From Pholiota molesta (taxonomy: Eukaryota > Basidiomycota > Agaricomycetes > Agaricales > Strophariaceae): a stretch of 27,766 bases of DNA. Position 1 is the first letter of the stretch; each line of letters starts with the position of its first letter. This document shows, one piece after another, positions 1 to 10,109 of this stretch. The notes under the pieces are model-generated. The model made no database searches. It saw only the letters and a program-made list of their open reading frames with translations, and was not told the origin of the DNA. The position numbers and the translations under genes were made by a program. The DNA is taken from positions 1 through 27,766 of the forward strand of contig JACGCK010000411.1 in assembly GCA_014925825.1 (NCBI GenBank), written 5' to 3'.

Positions 1-221
1 TCGAGAGTCGACATGAGCCTTGAGGCATTGCTCCAGTCACCGACATACATACGTATTCGCCTCCACAGCGACAGGTAGGCATGCATTTCACACTTACCCC
101 ACACCGTACAGTAGTAAACAGACTCCTATGACGCAGGTGGGAAGCTTGTATATTTAAAGAGTGCACTTAATAGGATAGGCCCCACCAACCCGTAACAAAT
201 CCCTCGAACCACCTTCCCCAA

Positions 222-779
222 ATGCCTCTTTTCAAATCCAACAACAATAACGACGACTCCTCACCGAGGCGCAACAGCGCCGACCGCCACTCCAGCACCT
301 CTCCAACCACGAAGAAAGCATCTTCTCTTCCAACAGCACCTCCCCCCCTCAGTCCACGACCAGCACTTCCGGCTCCAGCTTCTTCGGTCGTCGGCGTTCG
401 AGCTCGGTCTCTGAGCGCGAGAGCACCAGCAAGCACAGCGGCTTCTTCGGCTTGGGGCATAACAAGCACGATCTCTCAAACGACCCCTCCATCCGCGGTG
501 CACGCGAAAAGGTGGCCAACGCGGAGTCGGCTGAGAAAGAGGCGGATCGCGCGCTGAACCAGGCTCGTGAGCATGTCAAGTTGGCTCGTGAGCACGTTCG
601 GATGCTGGAACGGGAAGCACTTGGAGGAGTGAGTAGCGCATTGTGATTTTTGTCGTCATATGAATAATTTGCTGATCATGGTTGTCGTAGATCGCGACGT
701 TGCTAAAGCCAAACAAGCTGAGGCGAAGATCGTCAGCAAGAGCGCGAAGGGTCTTGGACGACATGACAACACATTTTGA
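222..779 (+). CDS. Small conserved coiled-coil protein (basidiomycete type), frameshifted as read
   Basis: No enzymatic function is recognised. The product is about 166 aa, in two exons: 222-632 and 691-779. The N-terminus is rich in Asn, Ser and Pro. A Phe/Gly/Arg stretch (SSFFGRRRSSSVSERES) follows, then a charged helix with the repeated unit REHVKLAREHVRMLERE, which looks like a coiled coil. The C-terminus is basic and ends near KGLGRHDN. Small proteins of this layout are, from memory, widespread and uncharacterised in Agaricomycetes. The start ATG at 222 and the downstream frame differ by one base. The natural break is the seven-C run at 342-348, where one more C would restore a single frame through a Pro stretch. 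The frame-consistent donor at 633 is GTAGCG, weaker than the GTGAGT four bases upstream, so a second small error is possible. Confidence 0.6.
342..348 (+). other. Apparent one-base deletion in a C run
   Basis: The run of seven C residues lies where the coding frame of the coiled-coil protein changes from that of the ATG at 222 to that of the downstream helix. One missing C explains the change. I read it as a homopolymer length error or a real frameshift. Confidence 0.6.
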
Positions 780-1065
780 ACCTTCCCGAGAGGACATCTT
801 TTTGGATATTGTTTTTCTTACCATTCGTTCCAAATTTCGATACCTTTTCTCTAGTTTCAAATTAGTGGACCAGATAATAGTGGAATATACCATCTTATAA
901 TTTAAGCTTCTGACAACTTGAGTGTCGTGGGATTACATTGCTCGCTCGACAAGGTATAGGTCATAAATACATTAAAAATACTACAAAACAGCATCAGCGA
1001 CAGAAAGTGGTGGACTGAAATAATACTGACCAACTAGAAATAAGATCCAGCCCCTGCATAATTTC

Positions 1066-2681
1066 CTACTGGCGGGCGCTGCGATCTCCTGCTGGGATTG
1101 GTTCGTCCTTACCATCCACATTATCTAAATCCAACCGTTCTGCCTTGCGCCTAGTGTGTTCAAGAGACCCTGGTCCAAAGGCCGGAAGGGGAGGTGTGTA
1201 AGGTTTTGCGGGGATCGCTATACGGCCTCCAGGTATTCGCGATTGCAAATCCTGTTGCGTCGGGACGGGTTGGAAGTGCACCTGTCCAGAATTCAGTCGA
1301 TCGATATTGCGATAACACGCTTAGACATACCGTATCGTTCGTCTTCTTATATTGAATAAGGAAGAGATTGACAGTCGTTAATTCGTCTTTTATCGTCGTT
1401 TTCCAGCGTTCTTCTTCTTCTTTTCTGGATTGTCCGAGCGATGGAAGTTTTCCAGTATCTTTGATCTCATCAAGCTCTTTCTTGGCCCACTGAAGGAACG
1501 CGACGGCTTCCCCGCCCTTTTCTGCGCCGCCTTTCTCGCCTGCGTCTACGCCGAGCCACTTATGGGATAGAGCATTATGCAATGTTGCTTGATTCGCCAG
1601 ATAGTGCCGTAGATCTGCAGACACCTCTTTGCTTGAGTTGGTTACAGTCGCGAAACCTTTACCGGAAGGAGATTTGCTGGAGGCGGGAGTTTTGGCGAGC
1701 AGCCGAGCGGATGAATATAAGGAGGCGCATTCGATGTGCAACTTGGCTAGAAGTGCTGGTGGGGATGTGACTTGGGCAACGGAGGTCCCGGTGCGATATT
1801 GCTCTCATATGCAGATTTGGAAAGCAGCCTTCTTATGGCAAGAGTTTGGGCGTCCGCGAGTGACATCCTGAGAAATCGCCATCGGATTTAGAGGGGCGTT
1901 AAACATATGAATTAGAGAGGAATGCTTACTTTGCCAAGGCGCTATTGATTTCTCGACTGACATCGGGAGGCCTTTGTAATCCGGGAGGGCTGGTTCGGTT
2001 GGTCTCCCATTCAGGGATCACGGTATTGGCGATGAAAGTGAATATCCCACTCGCTCTACACAAAAAGTCGACGGCCACATTAAGTCTGTCGTCTCTCGCT
2101 TTGCGATCTGTGTCGGATATGGCGCGGTCGTGTTCGTAGATTCCGACAGAGGAGACAATGGAGTGAGCGAGATTCGACAGTGCGAACGCATATGTTAACA
2201 ACGAGAACGAATAGTCGGCGTGTAAGCCAGGAATGTCCAGCCTGGGCGAAGAATTAAAGAGGTTGGCGCTCAACGTGGTACGCCAACTGAAAACTAGGGG
2301 GGATCTATTCAGTCAGCTTGCAACCTTCCAGCATGGGGTCTCTGGACATACTAGGCTCGTTCCTGATGCCAATTTCATCGTGAGCTGCACAGACCATAAT
2401 AGCTTGCAGAAAAGGCAAGTATTCCTCAATAAACTGGGAGGCATTGCAGTCCGATTGGTAGTGGTCTACAAGATGATCGATCATGGACGCACCTTGACCA
2501 GTGTCAAGAAATCTTTTTCTCCATGATCAGTCCGCTTGCTCTCCTTCAGTACACCGCGCAGATTTGCTCTCGCTTCAGTGGCTTGCGGAATGTAGTGTGT
2601 GTAGGCTCTGTCAAGGCTATGGTCGACGCAGAAATTGGAAAAGGAGACTGCGCCGGTAGTCGGTAGCTCATATAAATACAT
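1066..2681 (-). CDS. palC: PalC-like BRO1-domain pH-response protein
   Basis: PalC is the BRO1-domain component of the fungal ambient-pH (Pal/Rim) pathway, which links the plasma-membrane sensor to ESCRT-III and the PalA/PalB processing machinery. Exons, in transcript order: 2493-2681, 2352-2433, 1930-2293, 1331-1867 and 1066-1281, with introns of 49-62 nt. The product is about 462 aa, typical for PalC. It opens with MYLYELPTTGAVSFSNFCVD, then has BRO1 core segments such as HADYSFSLLTYAFALSNLA and AVDFLCRASGIFTFIA, and HKWLGVDAGEKGG. The C-terminal PalC signature is HFQPVPTQQDLQSRIP, followed by a Pro-rich end. Exon 4 changes frame at a G run on the plus strand (1761-1764, C run in the transcript). 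One extra base there gives a Pro-Pro-Pro stretch and a continuous protein. The gene is divergent from PIG-U, with a tRNA gene between them. Confidence 0.88.
1761..1764 (-). other. Apparent one-base deletion in palC
   Basis: Upstream of this point the palC frame reads ...APGPPLPKSHP, and downstream ...PALLAKLHIECASLYSS is one base out of phase. The transcript has CCCC here. CCCCC would join both halves in the order expected for PalC. Confidence 0.75.
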
Positions 2682-2764
2682 GGTAGAACTTGGCAGAGTG
2701 GTGAACTTGTGGAAGCTGCGCTGGGCGGAAGCAAAATGAGGACAAAAGCAGAAAGTGCAAAAAG

Positions 2765-2838
2765 TGATTCGACCCAGGCTCGAACTGAGGACCTTCTGTG
2801 TGTTAGACAGATGCGATAACCAACTACGCCATCGAACC
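2765..2838 (-). tRNA. tRNA-Val(AAC), no intron
   Basis: The 74-nt transcript folds into a standard cloverleaf. The 7-bp acceptor stem pairs GGTTCGA with TCGAATC, with discriminator A. The D arm contains TAGTTGGTTA. The anticodon stem TCTGT/ACAGA encloses loop CTAACAC, giving anticodon AAC (valine). The T loop is TTCGAGC. The A box and B box are both present, and a TTTTT run follows the 3' end, as expected for Pol III termination. The 5' end is 92 bp from the PIG-U ATG, and the 3' end is 83 bp from the palC ATG on the same strand. Confidence 0.95.
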
Positions 2839-2930
2839 GATATTTGGACACTTAAATACGAGATACATAAGTGCTAAATAATGTGACCGTCACTCTGCCC
2901 ATTGTGGGCTGGGATGCAACTCACTCTGCG

Positions 2931-4628
2931 ATGGCTTCAACCTCCAAGGCGTCTTCGCCACCAAAGGATTATTTCAACGTCCCCGCTGCTCAACTGGTCG
3001 TGGTGGCTGCTAGACTATGGTTTTCTTTCATAAATCTCTCGGATACCCTGAAGTATAACCAACAACTCTCATCTCCTCTGACTTCCTTCTCCCAACGTGC
3101 GTTCGTCTTCCCCACTATCGCGTCAACCAGATAATAACGTGGATATTTGCAGTACGGGAAGGCATCTCCTTATTCAACAATGACATAGATCCATATTCCG
3201 GAGGGTCATTTCGTCACGTACGTGTACAGATCCTCACTTGGAGCACTTTCGCTGAGGCGACCCTTCTATAGTCACCACTCTTACTGTCGTTCTTCGCCAC
3301 GATACTCCCCAATTCGACGAAGCTAGCGTCAATACTGTGGGCCCTTAATGACATTGCAGGTGCCTTAGCTATGGTACAAATTTACCGAGCTCGCCAAAAC
3401 GTACGGCGGACTCCTCGCGATACTTTGGTCGCTGCATTGTGAGTGGCGCCCTACTTGATGATGAGGATTCCATTTGAACTCTCAACATAGATATCTCCTC
3501 AACCCTTATATCCTACTGTCTTCTCTCGCCTTATCAACATCGTCCATCGAAAATACTCTAATGCTTGTATCAATAATGTTTGCATGCCAAGGTAAATCTT
3601 TACGTCCTCCTTGCTACATCACTTATCAAAGTTTCCTTGTGCATAGGCAAAGCACCGGCGTCTCTATTTGTATTATCTTTCCTTGCACATCTATCATTAT
3701 CCTGGATCGTGGTTCTGTTCCCAATCCTAATCCTACTCGTCAGCAGTCCGGTCTCCCACCTCGCTTCTCCTAAAGCGCTGCAAGCCAACTTCAGGAGAAT
3801 GTTTTCTCTTTTCGGAGATTTTTATGTATATATTGTGACTCTAACACTTATCTCCACCCTCATTTGTGGGAACTCGAACTGGGTTTCTCAGACTTGGGGT
3901 GCAACGTAAGTTATAAAGCCTTTTCAGCTAGTGTTTTTCGATTAATGTATTATTTAGTCTGACACTCCCTGACTTGACACCAACAACTGGACTATGGTGG
4001 TATTTCTTCACGGAGATGTTTGACCACTTCCGGCCATTTTTCCTCATGGTCTTCAATGTACGTATTTCTGTTCAAAGACCATCCAGAAAGACGGCTAATG
4101 TAGGTTCAACAGGTGCATGTCTTGATATATGTGGTGCCAATCTGCATGAAATTCCAGTATGTCCTGTCTTTTCAGCGCGCTGAAATATTGGCCTGTGTTC
4201 TAATTTATCCTCTCAGATATGATCCACTCTTTGCTACTTTCCTTTTACTCGGAATTTTAGCATTGTTCAAATCATACCCGACCCTCTCAGATCCTGGCCT
4301 CTTCTTGAGCATGATTGCCGTCTTCCCAGAAATATATTCATGTAAGCGTCCCCCTCTACTTTCCCTTCGTTACCGTCCTCTAACCACAATTCCTCCAGAC
4401 CTGAGGCATCCCATCGTCACGGCACTTCTCCATCTGCATTCATCGTTGCTTATGCCTCTTTTCCATCACCTATGGCTGACACAAGGGACCGGTAACGCGA
4501 ACTTCTTCTATGCAACAACTCTCGTCTTTGCAATTGCGAACGGTGCCGCCTTGATAGATTGTCTATGGGCTGGATTACGAATAGCAATTGGCCCAGACGC
4601 TGATGGGTATGTGGTCACTCAAGAATAG
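2931..4628 (+). CDS. GAB1: GPI transamidase subunit PIG-U / GAB1 (CDC91 family)
   Basis: PIG-U is a multi-spanning ER membrane subunit of the GPI transamidase, which attaches preformed GPI anchors to proteins. The nine exons are 2931-3096, 3153-3217, 3272-3438, 3491-3591, 3647-3905, 3958-4057, 4113-4156, 4217-4341 and 4399-4628. They give 418 aa, close to the yeast and human lengths, and all junctions keep frame. Family marks are REGISLFNNDIDPYSGG near the N-terminus, the loop SILWALNDIAGALAM, and the signature GLWWYFFTEMFDHFRPFF. The sequence LFKSYPTLSDPGLFLSM follows. Many hydrophobic segments are visible. I chose the ATG at 2931 over the in-frame ATG at 2871 because it directly precedes the conserved N-terminus and leaves room for the divergent promoter. 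The intron at 4157-4216 is 60 nt with no stop in frame. Confidence 0.93.
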
Positions 4629-4862
4629 AAATATGTTGTTGCTGCTGCTGCTGCATTAAGTACATCTATTTGTTCGATAATTATTCACATGTACTCCTCT
4701 GCGTTTGGAGACTTGTTGTACATGGTCAATGCAACCCGAAAAGGGTAACATTAATATTATGACTGAGGTGAGGCTTCTAAGAGATGCTCTACTATGGATA
4801 TGTCTATCGGGATTTTTGCCTTGTGCAGATAATCATCATTCCTACAGCCCAGATGCAAAGAG

Positions 4863-7051
4863 TCAGTTCAGATAAAGGGTCATCGCAACGACGCAAACGC
4901 ACCAAAACTGTTAGTTAAAGCATTTAGTGAGCAAATATTAAGGCTGATACATAAATCATCACATACCTTTGAATAATGCCGTGTGCCAGAATCGCACCTA
5001 GAATACAGGTCACTGCACTGTAAAAGTGTGCAGTAGAAGGAATGTATGCTCACAAAATGGTGACGACTCTCTGTCCATCGGACCAGCCCTTCTGCTTTAC
5101 GAGCTTCACGCATGCCATCAAATTACAGGCGCTGCTCGATCCCAAGAACAATCCGTCGTGCTTTACCAAATAGCGAGACATCGCAACGGCTTCAGCATCG
5201 GTTATCCTGTCAAAGTAATACATTAGCAAAGGGGAAAGGATGAAGTCGATTTTGAGTTACCGAAAAGCATCATTGACGATTGGGAGCGCCAATTCTATGT
5301 TGTGCGTCAATCGGTTGATGCCGCTGCGTCCTTCCATGAGAATCCCAATCGAAGCAGTGGACTAAGTAATTGACTTACATTCCTTCGACGACCGTGTCAA
5401 CTTGGTGTCTCCGTTTTGTGCCTTCGGCTTCCCTGCGATCGAACATCACTCCGTATTTGACCTAGTTCATTGTGAATTCCAGAATCCAGCCTTTGAAAGG
5501 AAGTTGCATATTACCTTGTTATATAGGCCACTTCCTTCGGGATCTGCAATCGCAACGAATACATCCGGGTCCATGGATTTCAGATATTGGCCTGTGCCTG
5601 CAACTGTTCCTCCAGTCCCTGGTGTCAGAAGAAATGTGCTTAGTTTTTGTTTAGAATTATGAGCGCCGGAAAATTATATACCTGCGCCAGAGACGAAAGC
5701 AGCCACTGTCCCATTTGTCTGCCGCCATATTTCTGGTCCTGTGCCCATGAAATGTGCGTCAAAATTGCTCTTATTCTTAAGGCGTTGTTAGACAGATGTG
5801 ATAACATTCAGGACAACGTGTAAAGACTGACCTCGAATTGATCCGCGAAAAATCCTCTCGGGGATTCTTCTTCTTCCTCTTTAGCCCAAACCTCGTTATC
5901 ATTGGTGTCAAACTCCACATGATGTTCAGGCGATGTTACTAGCACGGTATTCGAAGGAGAGTGGAAGGTATGCGAGGGGAGTGTTTTAGAGTCGAGAGTG
6001 CTCTTATCTATCTTATCCATTTGTCCGAATTTACTTGCTCGCTGGCGAGCAAGATTCTAACAGGTGCTGCATGAATAGCTGCGTAGCGTGCTCCGCATCT
6101 CTTTATCACTCACCACATACTGAAGAATAAGGAATGTCAGTGTTAAGCAATACCGTAGAAAGATAGGTTTACAAACCTGCTTTTTATCTACGATACTCGC
6201 TGGCCGAACTTGCTCCACAGTAGCACCAAGGGCTTCCAAGGCTTTAACCTTCTCCGCCGCAACATCGTCGGGCATAATGATAGCTGCTATACATTGAGTG
6301 CACTTGCCAAAAAAAAAGTATCTGAAGAAAGAACAAACTTGAATCATAACCTCTGGATAGGTTGGGAAAGAAACATCGATAAGTGGGCGAGTTGGGAGCA
6401 AGTAAAAAGATTAGAAGCACCACGCACCTAGCCCTAGCGATAGTAGCTATTGAGATACCTGTGGATCCTACAGTTCCTTCAAAAATTCGCGATCCTGTAT
6501 ATGGTCGAATAAGACCCTGCTTTTCAGCGTCATTGATCACTGAACGCGGCTCTGTCAAGAAATGTCTTTGATAATGCAGAAAGTAAGACGCACTTTGCAG
6601 GGCTACGCGATCCTTCACGCTTCCTCCAACATTCAAGAACTACGAAGGATTCATGCTTCCATAGAAGAATAGGTTTGATTCTGCGCGAACCTCTGCTTTT
6701 CCAAGAATTTCTACCCCAAGTGCATCACTTAGAGAGTTAATTCTGACCAATGGCGTGTTTCCTAGACGTAACATGAGAATTGTTCAAGAAGGACTGTAGA
6801 TATGAATTTATACCAATAAGACCCGGGACGCCATTCACAATCTCATCGCTCCGTAATTCAATTGGTCGAGGAGCAAACTGTTTTATTTGACGCTCCTTCT
6901 TCCGTTGTTGATAATAGACCGCGAGCGAGGTGGACGTTATGGAGAACGAGAACCCAATCAAGACGCCAATGAGGACATGGCGCGTCGTTGTTCGCGAAGG
7001 CCACTTCACCCAGGAGAACAGGGACTCGGACAGTTTAGAGGTCCAACCCAT
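4863..7051 (-). CDS. Cysteine-synthase-like PLP enzyme with N-terminal membrane anchor (YGR012W/cys12 type)
   Basis: This is a fold-type II PLP enzyme of the O-acetylserine sulfhydrylase family. Fungal members with an N-terminal transmembrane anchor (yeast YGR012W, fission yeast Cys12) are linked to the mitochondrial outer membrane. The 15 exons, in transcript order, are 6814-7051, 6691-6761, 6594-6639, 6428-6539, 6339-6352, 6177-6286, 6114-6119, 5832-6056, 5682-5775, 5515-5618, 5379-5461, 5261-5323, 5054-5206, 4967-4997 and 4863-4907. They give 464 aa in one unbroken frame. A membrane helix spans about residues 25-47. The substrate loop is NTPLVRINSL. The PLP lysine lies in GGSVKDR (about K112). 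A phosphate-binding loop follows at EGTVGSTGIS, then GTGGTVAGTG, GINRLTHNIE and GLFLGSSSACN. An acidic insert (KEEEEESPRG) lies in the middle. True synthase activity is uncertain for this branch. Confidence 0.9.
6114..6119 (-). other. 6-nt microexon (Tyr-Val)
   Basis: Six bases encoding Tyr-Val are flanked by two 57-nt introns: 6120-6176 (GTTTGT...CAG) and 6057-6113 (GTGAGT...TAG). Inclusion gives ...SIVDKKQ-YV-NLARQRA, which matches the Q/H-Y/F-V-N-x-A-R pattern of the family. Skipping keeps frame but removes the conserved pair. Confidence 0.75.
6339..6352 (-). other. 14-nt microexon (Gly-Tyr-Asp-Ser region)
   Basis: Fourteen bases, phase 1 to phase 1, encode the GYDS part of RARGYDSTAIIMPDD. 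The flanking introns are 6353-6427 (75 nt) and 6287-6338 (52 nt). The joined peptide fits the RARGY...MPDD motif of cysteine synthases, and no alternative junction gives it. Confidence 0.75.
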
Positions 7052-7755
7052 GGTGGAGTGTGCAGAGTTGGTGCAGGTATTGTTGACGCCCTAGGTCGTC
7101 TCGGGCCGGAGCCAATTTCAATACGCATACGCCCACCTTCGTTTTTCTACACAACACAAACAACACTCGCAGGTGTCCTGGTATTCTTGAAGCTTGAAAG
7201 CTTAAATTATGAAACACCATTTCTTTTTAGCTTAATAACAGCTCGTCGGTGTAAGTAATGCATAGACAATGTCAAGTCTTCAACCATCCGGCCATCAAGT
7301 CGCCTGCTTTTTCGTGCCACCACCGAATCCTCCCGGTGTCAATTCATTTAATATCTGGTCCAAACTTCGAGTCAACTCCCCCGGCGTCGCCACGAAACCT
7401 TGCACTCGTGGTTAGCACGGCCATGGTCTGCTAAAACAATCACCGACTCCGAAATTCGAAGGATGCCAATCAGTTGTGGGTTGGGTGGTATGCATTGCCA
7501 TTAGTAGTTCTCCCGGCCCAAGCCCGGTCACATTCTGCCAGCGTAGAACCTTGGAAGCTGAAGGGTTCTTGCCTGTTCTTGCTCTCTATCTCTGCCAAGC
7601 CGCATTGCATCCAATCTCTATCGGGAACCGGGTACGCTCCTCGCATGGCTTCCCGTGTATGACGCGATCCAATCCTGACTAACTTTTCGTTCCGTCACTT
7701 GACTAGCTTCGTGATTGGATTTTCTCATTATAAAAGTGCAGCAAACCATGCCAGC
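7052..7755. other. Divergent promoter region, cysteine-synthase-like gene / CoA-binding gene
   Basis: About 700 bp lie between two divergent start codons. I see no conserved coding frame or RNA gene. The right side holds an inverted CCAAT motif (GATTGG, near 7712-7717) and a TATAAAA box at 7729-7735, both oriented for the rightward gene. Confidence 0.6.
7729..7735 (+). promoter_or_regulatory. TATA box of the CoA-binding gene
   Basis: TATAAAA lies 20 bp before the ATG at 7756 and 65 bp before the in-frame ATG at 7801. If transcription starts about 30 bp downstream of the box, many transcripts would begin at or after the first ATG and be translated from the second. Confidence 0.5.
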
Positions 7756-8419
7756 ATGGCATTCTTCTCCAAGTTAATCAATCTTACCACCGTGCGCAGA
7801 ATGTCTACCACGATAACGGGCACTCAGAAGAAGTTCTTGGCTTCGCCTCACTTTGCTGTTGTAGGCGCGTCAAAGGATACGAGCAAGTATGGAACAAGGG
7901 TACGCAATCATAAATTGATTCAACTCAAAGCTGCTAACGTGAAGTCTAAACGTTGGAATAGGTTTTGAAGTGGTACCAAGACCGTACCTACGATGTCGTC
8001 CCTGTCCATCCTGTGAGGCATTCAACTATAGAACTCTCAGTAATTGACTAAAACATAATCCACCCCTACTTCAGAAAGAGAAGGAATTAGAAGGCTTGGA
8101 GACTATTAGCTCGATCGCCGAGCTCAAGGAGCCCACAGAAACAAGCATTCATATCATCACTCCACCCAAGGTTTGTTTGCATTTATATTCTCCCATAGAA
8201 GCGAGAGGTATTCACTAAGGCCTTTAGGTTACTTTATCCATTTTAGAGAAAGCCAAGGAGCTTTCTGTGCCGTCCTTATGGCTTCAACCTGGAGCTGAAG
8301 ATGAGACCGTCATCAAATACATCAAAGATAACAACCTTGAAGACCGTGTAATTTATGGCGGTCCTTGCATCTTAGTTGAAGGAGATGCCATCGCTCGGAG
8401 CAACGCTGCTTTGCTATAG
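7756..8419 (+). CDS. CoA-binding-domain protein (YccU/succinyl-CoA-synthetase-like Rossmann fold)
   Basis: The four exons are 7756-7899, 7962-8012, 8075-8170 and 8228-8419. All are joined in phase 0 and give 160 aa. The single domain begins FAVVGASKDTSKYGTRV, the glycine-rich nucleotide-binding loop of CoA_binding proteins. It continues with DVVPVHPKEKELEGL, HIITPPKV and LWLQPGAEDE, and ends at a short hydrophobic tail. Bacterial YccU and fungal relatives have this size and no known reaction; acyl-CoA binding is inferred from the fold. The first 15 residues (MAFFSKLINLTTVRR) look like a mitochondrial presequence, while starting at the Met at 7801 would give a 145-aa protein without it. The gene is convergent with the membrane-protein gene at 8554. 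Confidence 0.85.
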
Positions 8420-8474
8420 ACTGCAGATTGAATACTTCAATGACGCAACTGTAATATTATCTTTTAGATGTTGT

Positions 8475-8480
8475 AATAAA
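8475..8480 (+). terminator. AATAAA polyadenylation signal
   Basis: AATAAA lies 56 nt after the stop codon of the CoA-binding gene, in the 134-bp convergent gap. The 3' ends of the two convergent transcripts probably overlap or nearly meet. Confidence 0.45.
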
Positions 8481-8553
8481 TAGCCAATTTGCCCCAAATT
8501 TGCCCTGTGTATGTTCTCGATACGTTTTCACCTCAAGTTACTATATTTTCCAG

Positions 8554-10109
8554 TTAGAAATAAAGCCCTGTCCAGCCTCTCGAGTTAACCGTGATCTCGT
8601 CGCCGCCATCTGGGTCGCCGTAGAAATGGGTCCACTGCGACGGCGTCGATTCTTCATCGCGGCGCATCATTGAAGCCTTGAATTTTTGCGCGCCAGTCAT
8701 AGTATACGACTTCGAGTCCATACCGATCTTGCCATTAAAGCCAGAGCCGCGATACGTCAAGTACATGTCGGCATTCCTAGACGAAGTGTGCATAGCCTGG
8801 ATAGGGCGGATGAACGCATTGCTTCCAAGGTAAACGAAATCTGCACGGCCAGCACCCGTGGCGGTCCGGAGCATGGCCTTGCTAGGATGGGCGGGGTCAG
8901 CAGGGGGCGCCGGCGCGATCTTCACATTCGCCACAGCGTCCCAGCGCTGCGTCTCGATCGACAGGTTGTCCACGATCTGCGCCTCGCCGACGAGCCAGCC
9001 GCGGTAGACCTCGAGCTGCAGGTTCTGCACCGCGACGTCCGCGCTGGGCACGAGCAGGTTGTTCTGGTTGAGCGCGTACAGGGTGACCTTGAGCTGCTCC
9101 ATGCTCGCGCCGCCGTGCGTGCCGGGCGCGAACTGCGCGTGCGCGACGGCGTGCGCCTGGACGTGCATCTTCTTCAAGTTGGACGGGAGGTACATCTTGA
9201 CGTCGTAGCGCATGCACTGCGTCTCGTCTATGATGGAGGGCGTGTCGAGGATGAGCCGGCTGCGGGTGATCGAGCCGTCGGCGTTGGCGTCGGGGTAGAC
9301 GATGTTGAGCTTCTGCAGGAGGTCCTCTTGCGTTGCGCGGATGGTGATTTCGTATTTGATCTCTGTTGCGCCAGCGTCGGCGTCGGCGATGGTAATAGTG
9401 CCTACACTGCCGCCACGGACGTCGAAGGAGGAGCTGCCGCTGCGCGTTGCGAGCGGGATGGAGATATGGACTTCAGAGCTGTTGTAGATATATGGGGCGT
9501 TGAGGCATCCAAGCGAAGTGCTAAATTGGGGCATTCCCTCGAGACCAGTAGGGGCGTCCTTTGGGTAGGATTCAACAGTAAATACTGAGAATTCATATTC
9601 CAGTCGAGGAAAGCACTCACTGTCATAGCCCACTTAACCGCCTTGAAGCCCGCGTAAAGCAGATAGCCGACCAGCACGATTCCAACCGCTTTCCAGAAGA
9701 GCGAACAGCTGCCAATCAAGAGGTGAGCGTTAACGCTCTAATTCGACTCGCAGAAGAGAAATGATAATAATCAAAGATCACACTCACTCCATTCCGCAGC
9801 ACATACAGCAATTCCTCTTCGGCTTGGATCTCCGCATAGACGCAGGAATTTCCGTATCCAAGAGCGCGACTCCCGGGCCCGCGCCTTCTAGGTGCTCGAC
9901 GGAAGGGCTCACTAGCGCAACGCGGCCTTCCTCATCATCTGCTGATGCTTGCTTGTCTACAATGCCACTAATATCAGCTCGTACGCCTTCAACGAAAAGG
10001 TCAGCCACGTACACTGGTCGTACTTATCCTTTATCTTGAGAAGCGCCATAACACCGCCTATCATCCCAAAGAAGGTGAGTCCCCCACCACTAGAGCGTTG
10101 GGAGGGCAT
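8554..10109 (-). CDS. Single-pass membrane protein of unknown function with juxtamembrane cysteine cluster
   Basis: I do not recognise a named family. Exons, in transcript order: 10015-10109, 9788-9967, 9621-9708 and 8554-9558, giving about 455 aa. Exon 1 is the least certain: its donor is GTGTAC and the intron is 47 nt. Residues near 88-95 carry NCCMCCGMDC, directly before a hydrophobic helix, AVGIVLVGYLLYAGFKAVKW. The cysteines could be palmitoylated. The remaining 335 residues follow the helix and look beta-rich and soluble. They contain IYNSSEVHISIPL, ATEIKYEITIRA and a repeated pattern of short hydrophobic strands, and they end in NSRGWTGLYF. A type II orientation with an outside C-terminal domain is likely. 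The stretch 8880-9300 is visibly more GC-rich than its surroundings, which also leaves long open frames on the opposite strand. Confidence 0.75.

Noticed and set aside
2434..2492. Coding continuation of palC exon 1 through this stretch
   Set aside because: The frame closes with a stop after three codons. Removing the 59 nt as an intron joins DFLTLVK to FIEEYLPFLQAIM, as expected for PalC.
4630..4660. Short GTT/GCT triplet repeat after PIG-U
   Set aside because: Only a few units, in the 3'UTR, of a length common by chance in fungal DNA.
8686..9588. 300-codon open frame on the plus strand
   Set aside because: It is fully antisense to the long exon of the membrane protein, rich in Arg, Val and Asp as expected from a GC-rich shadow frame, and resembles no family.
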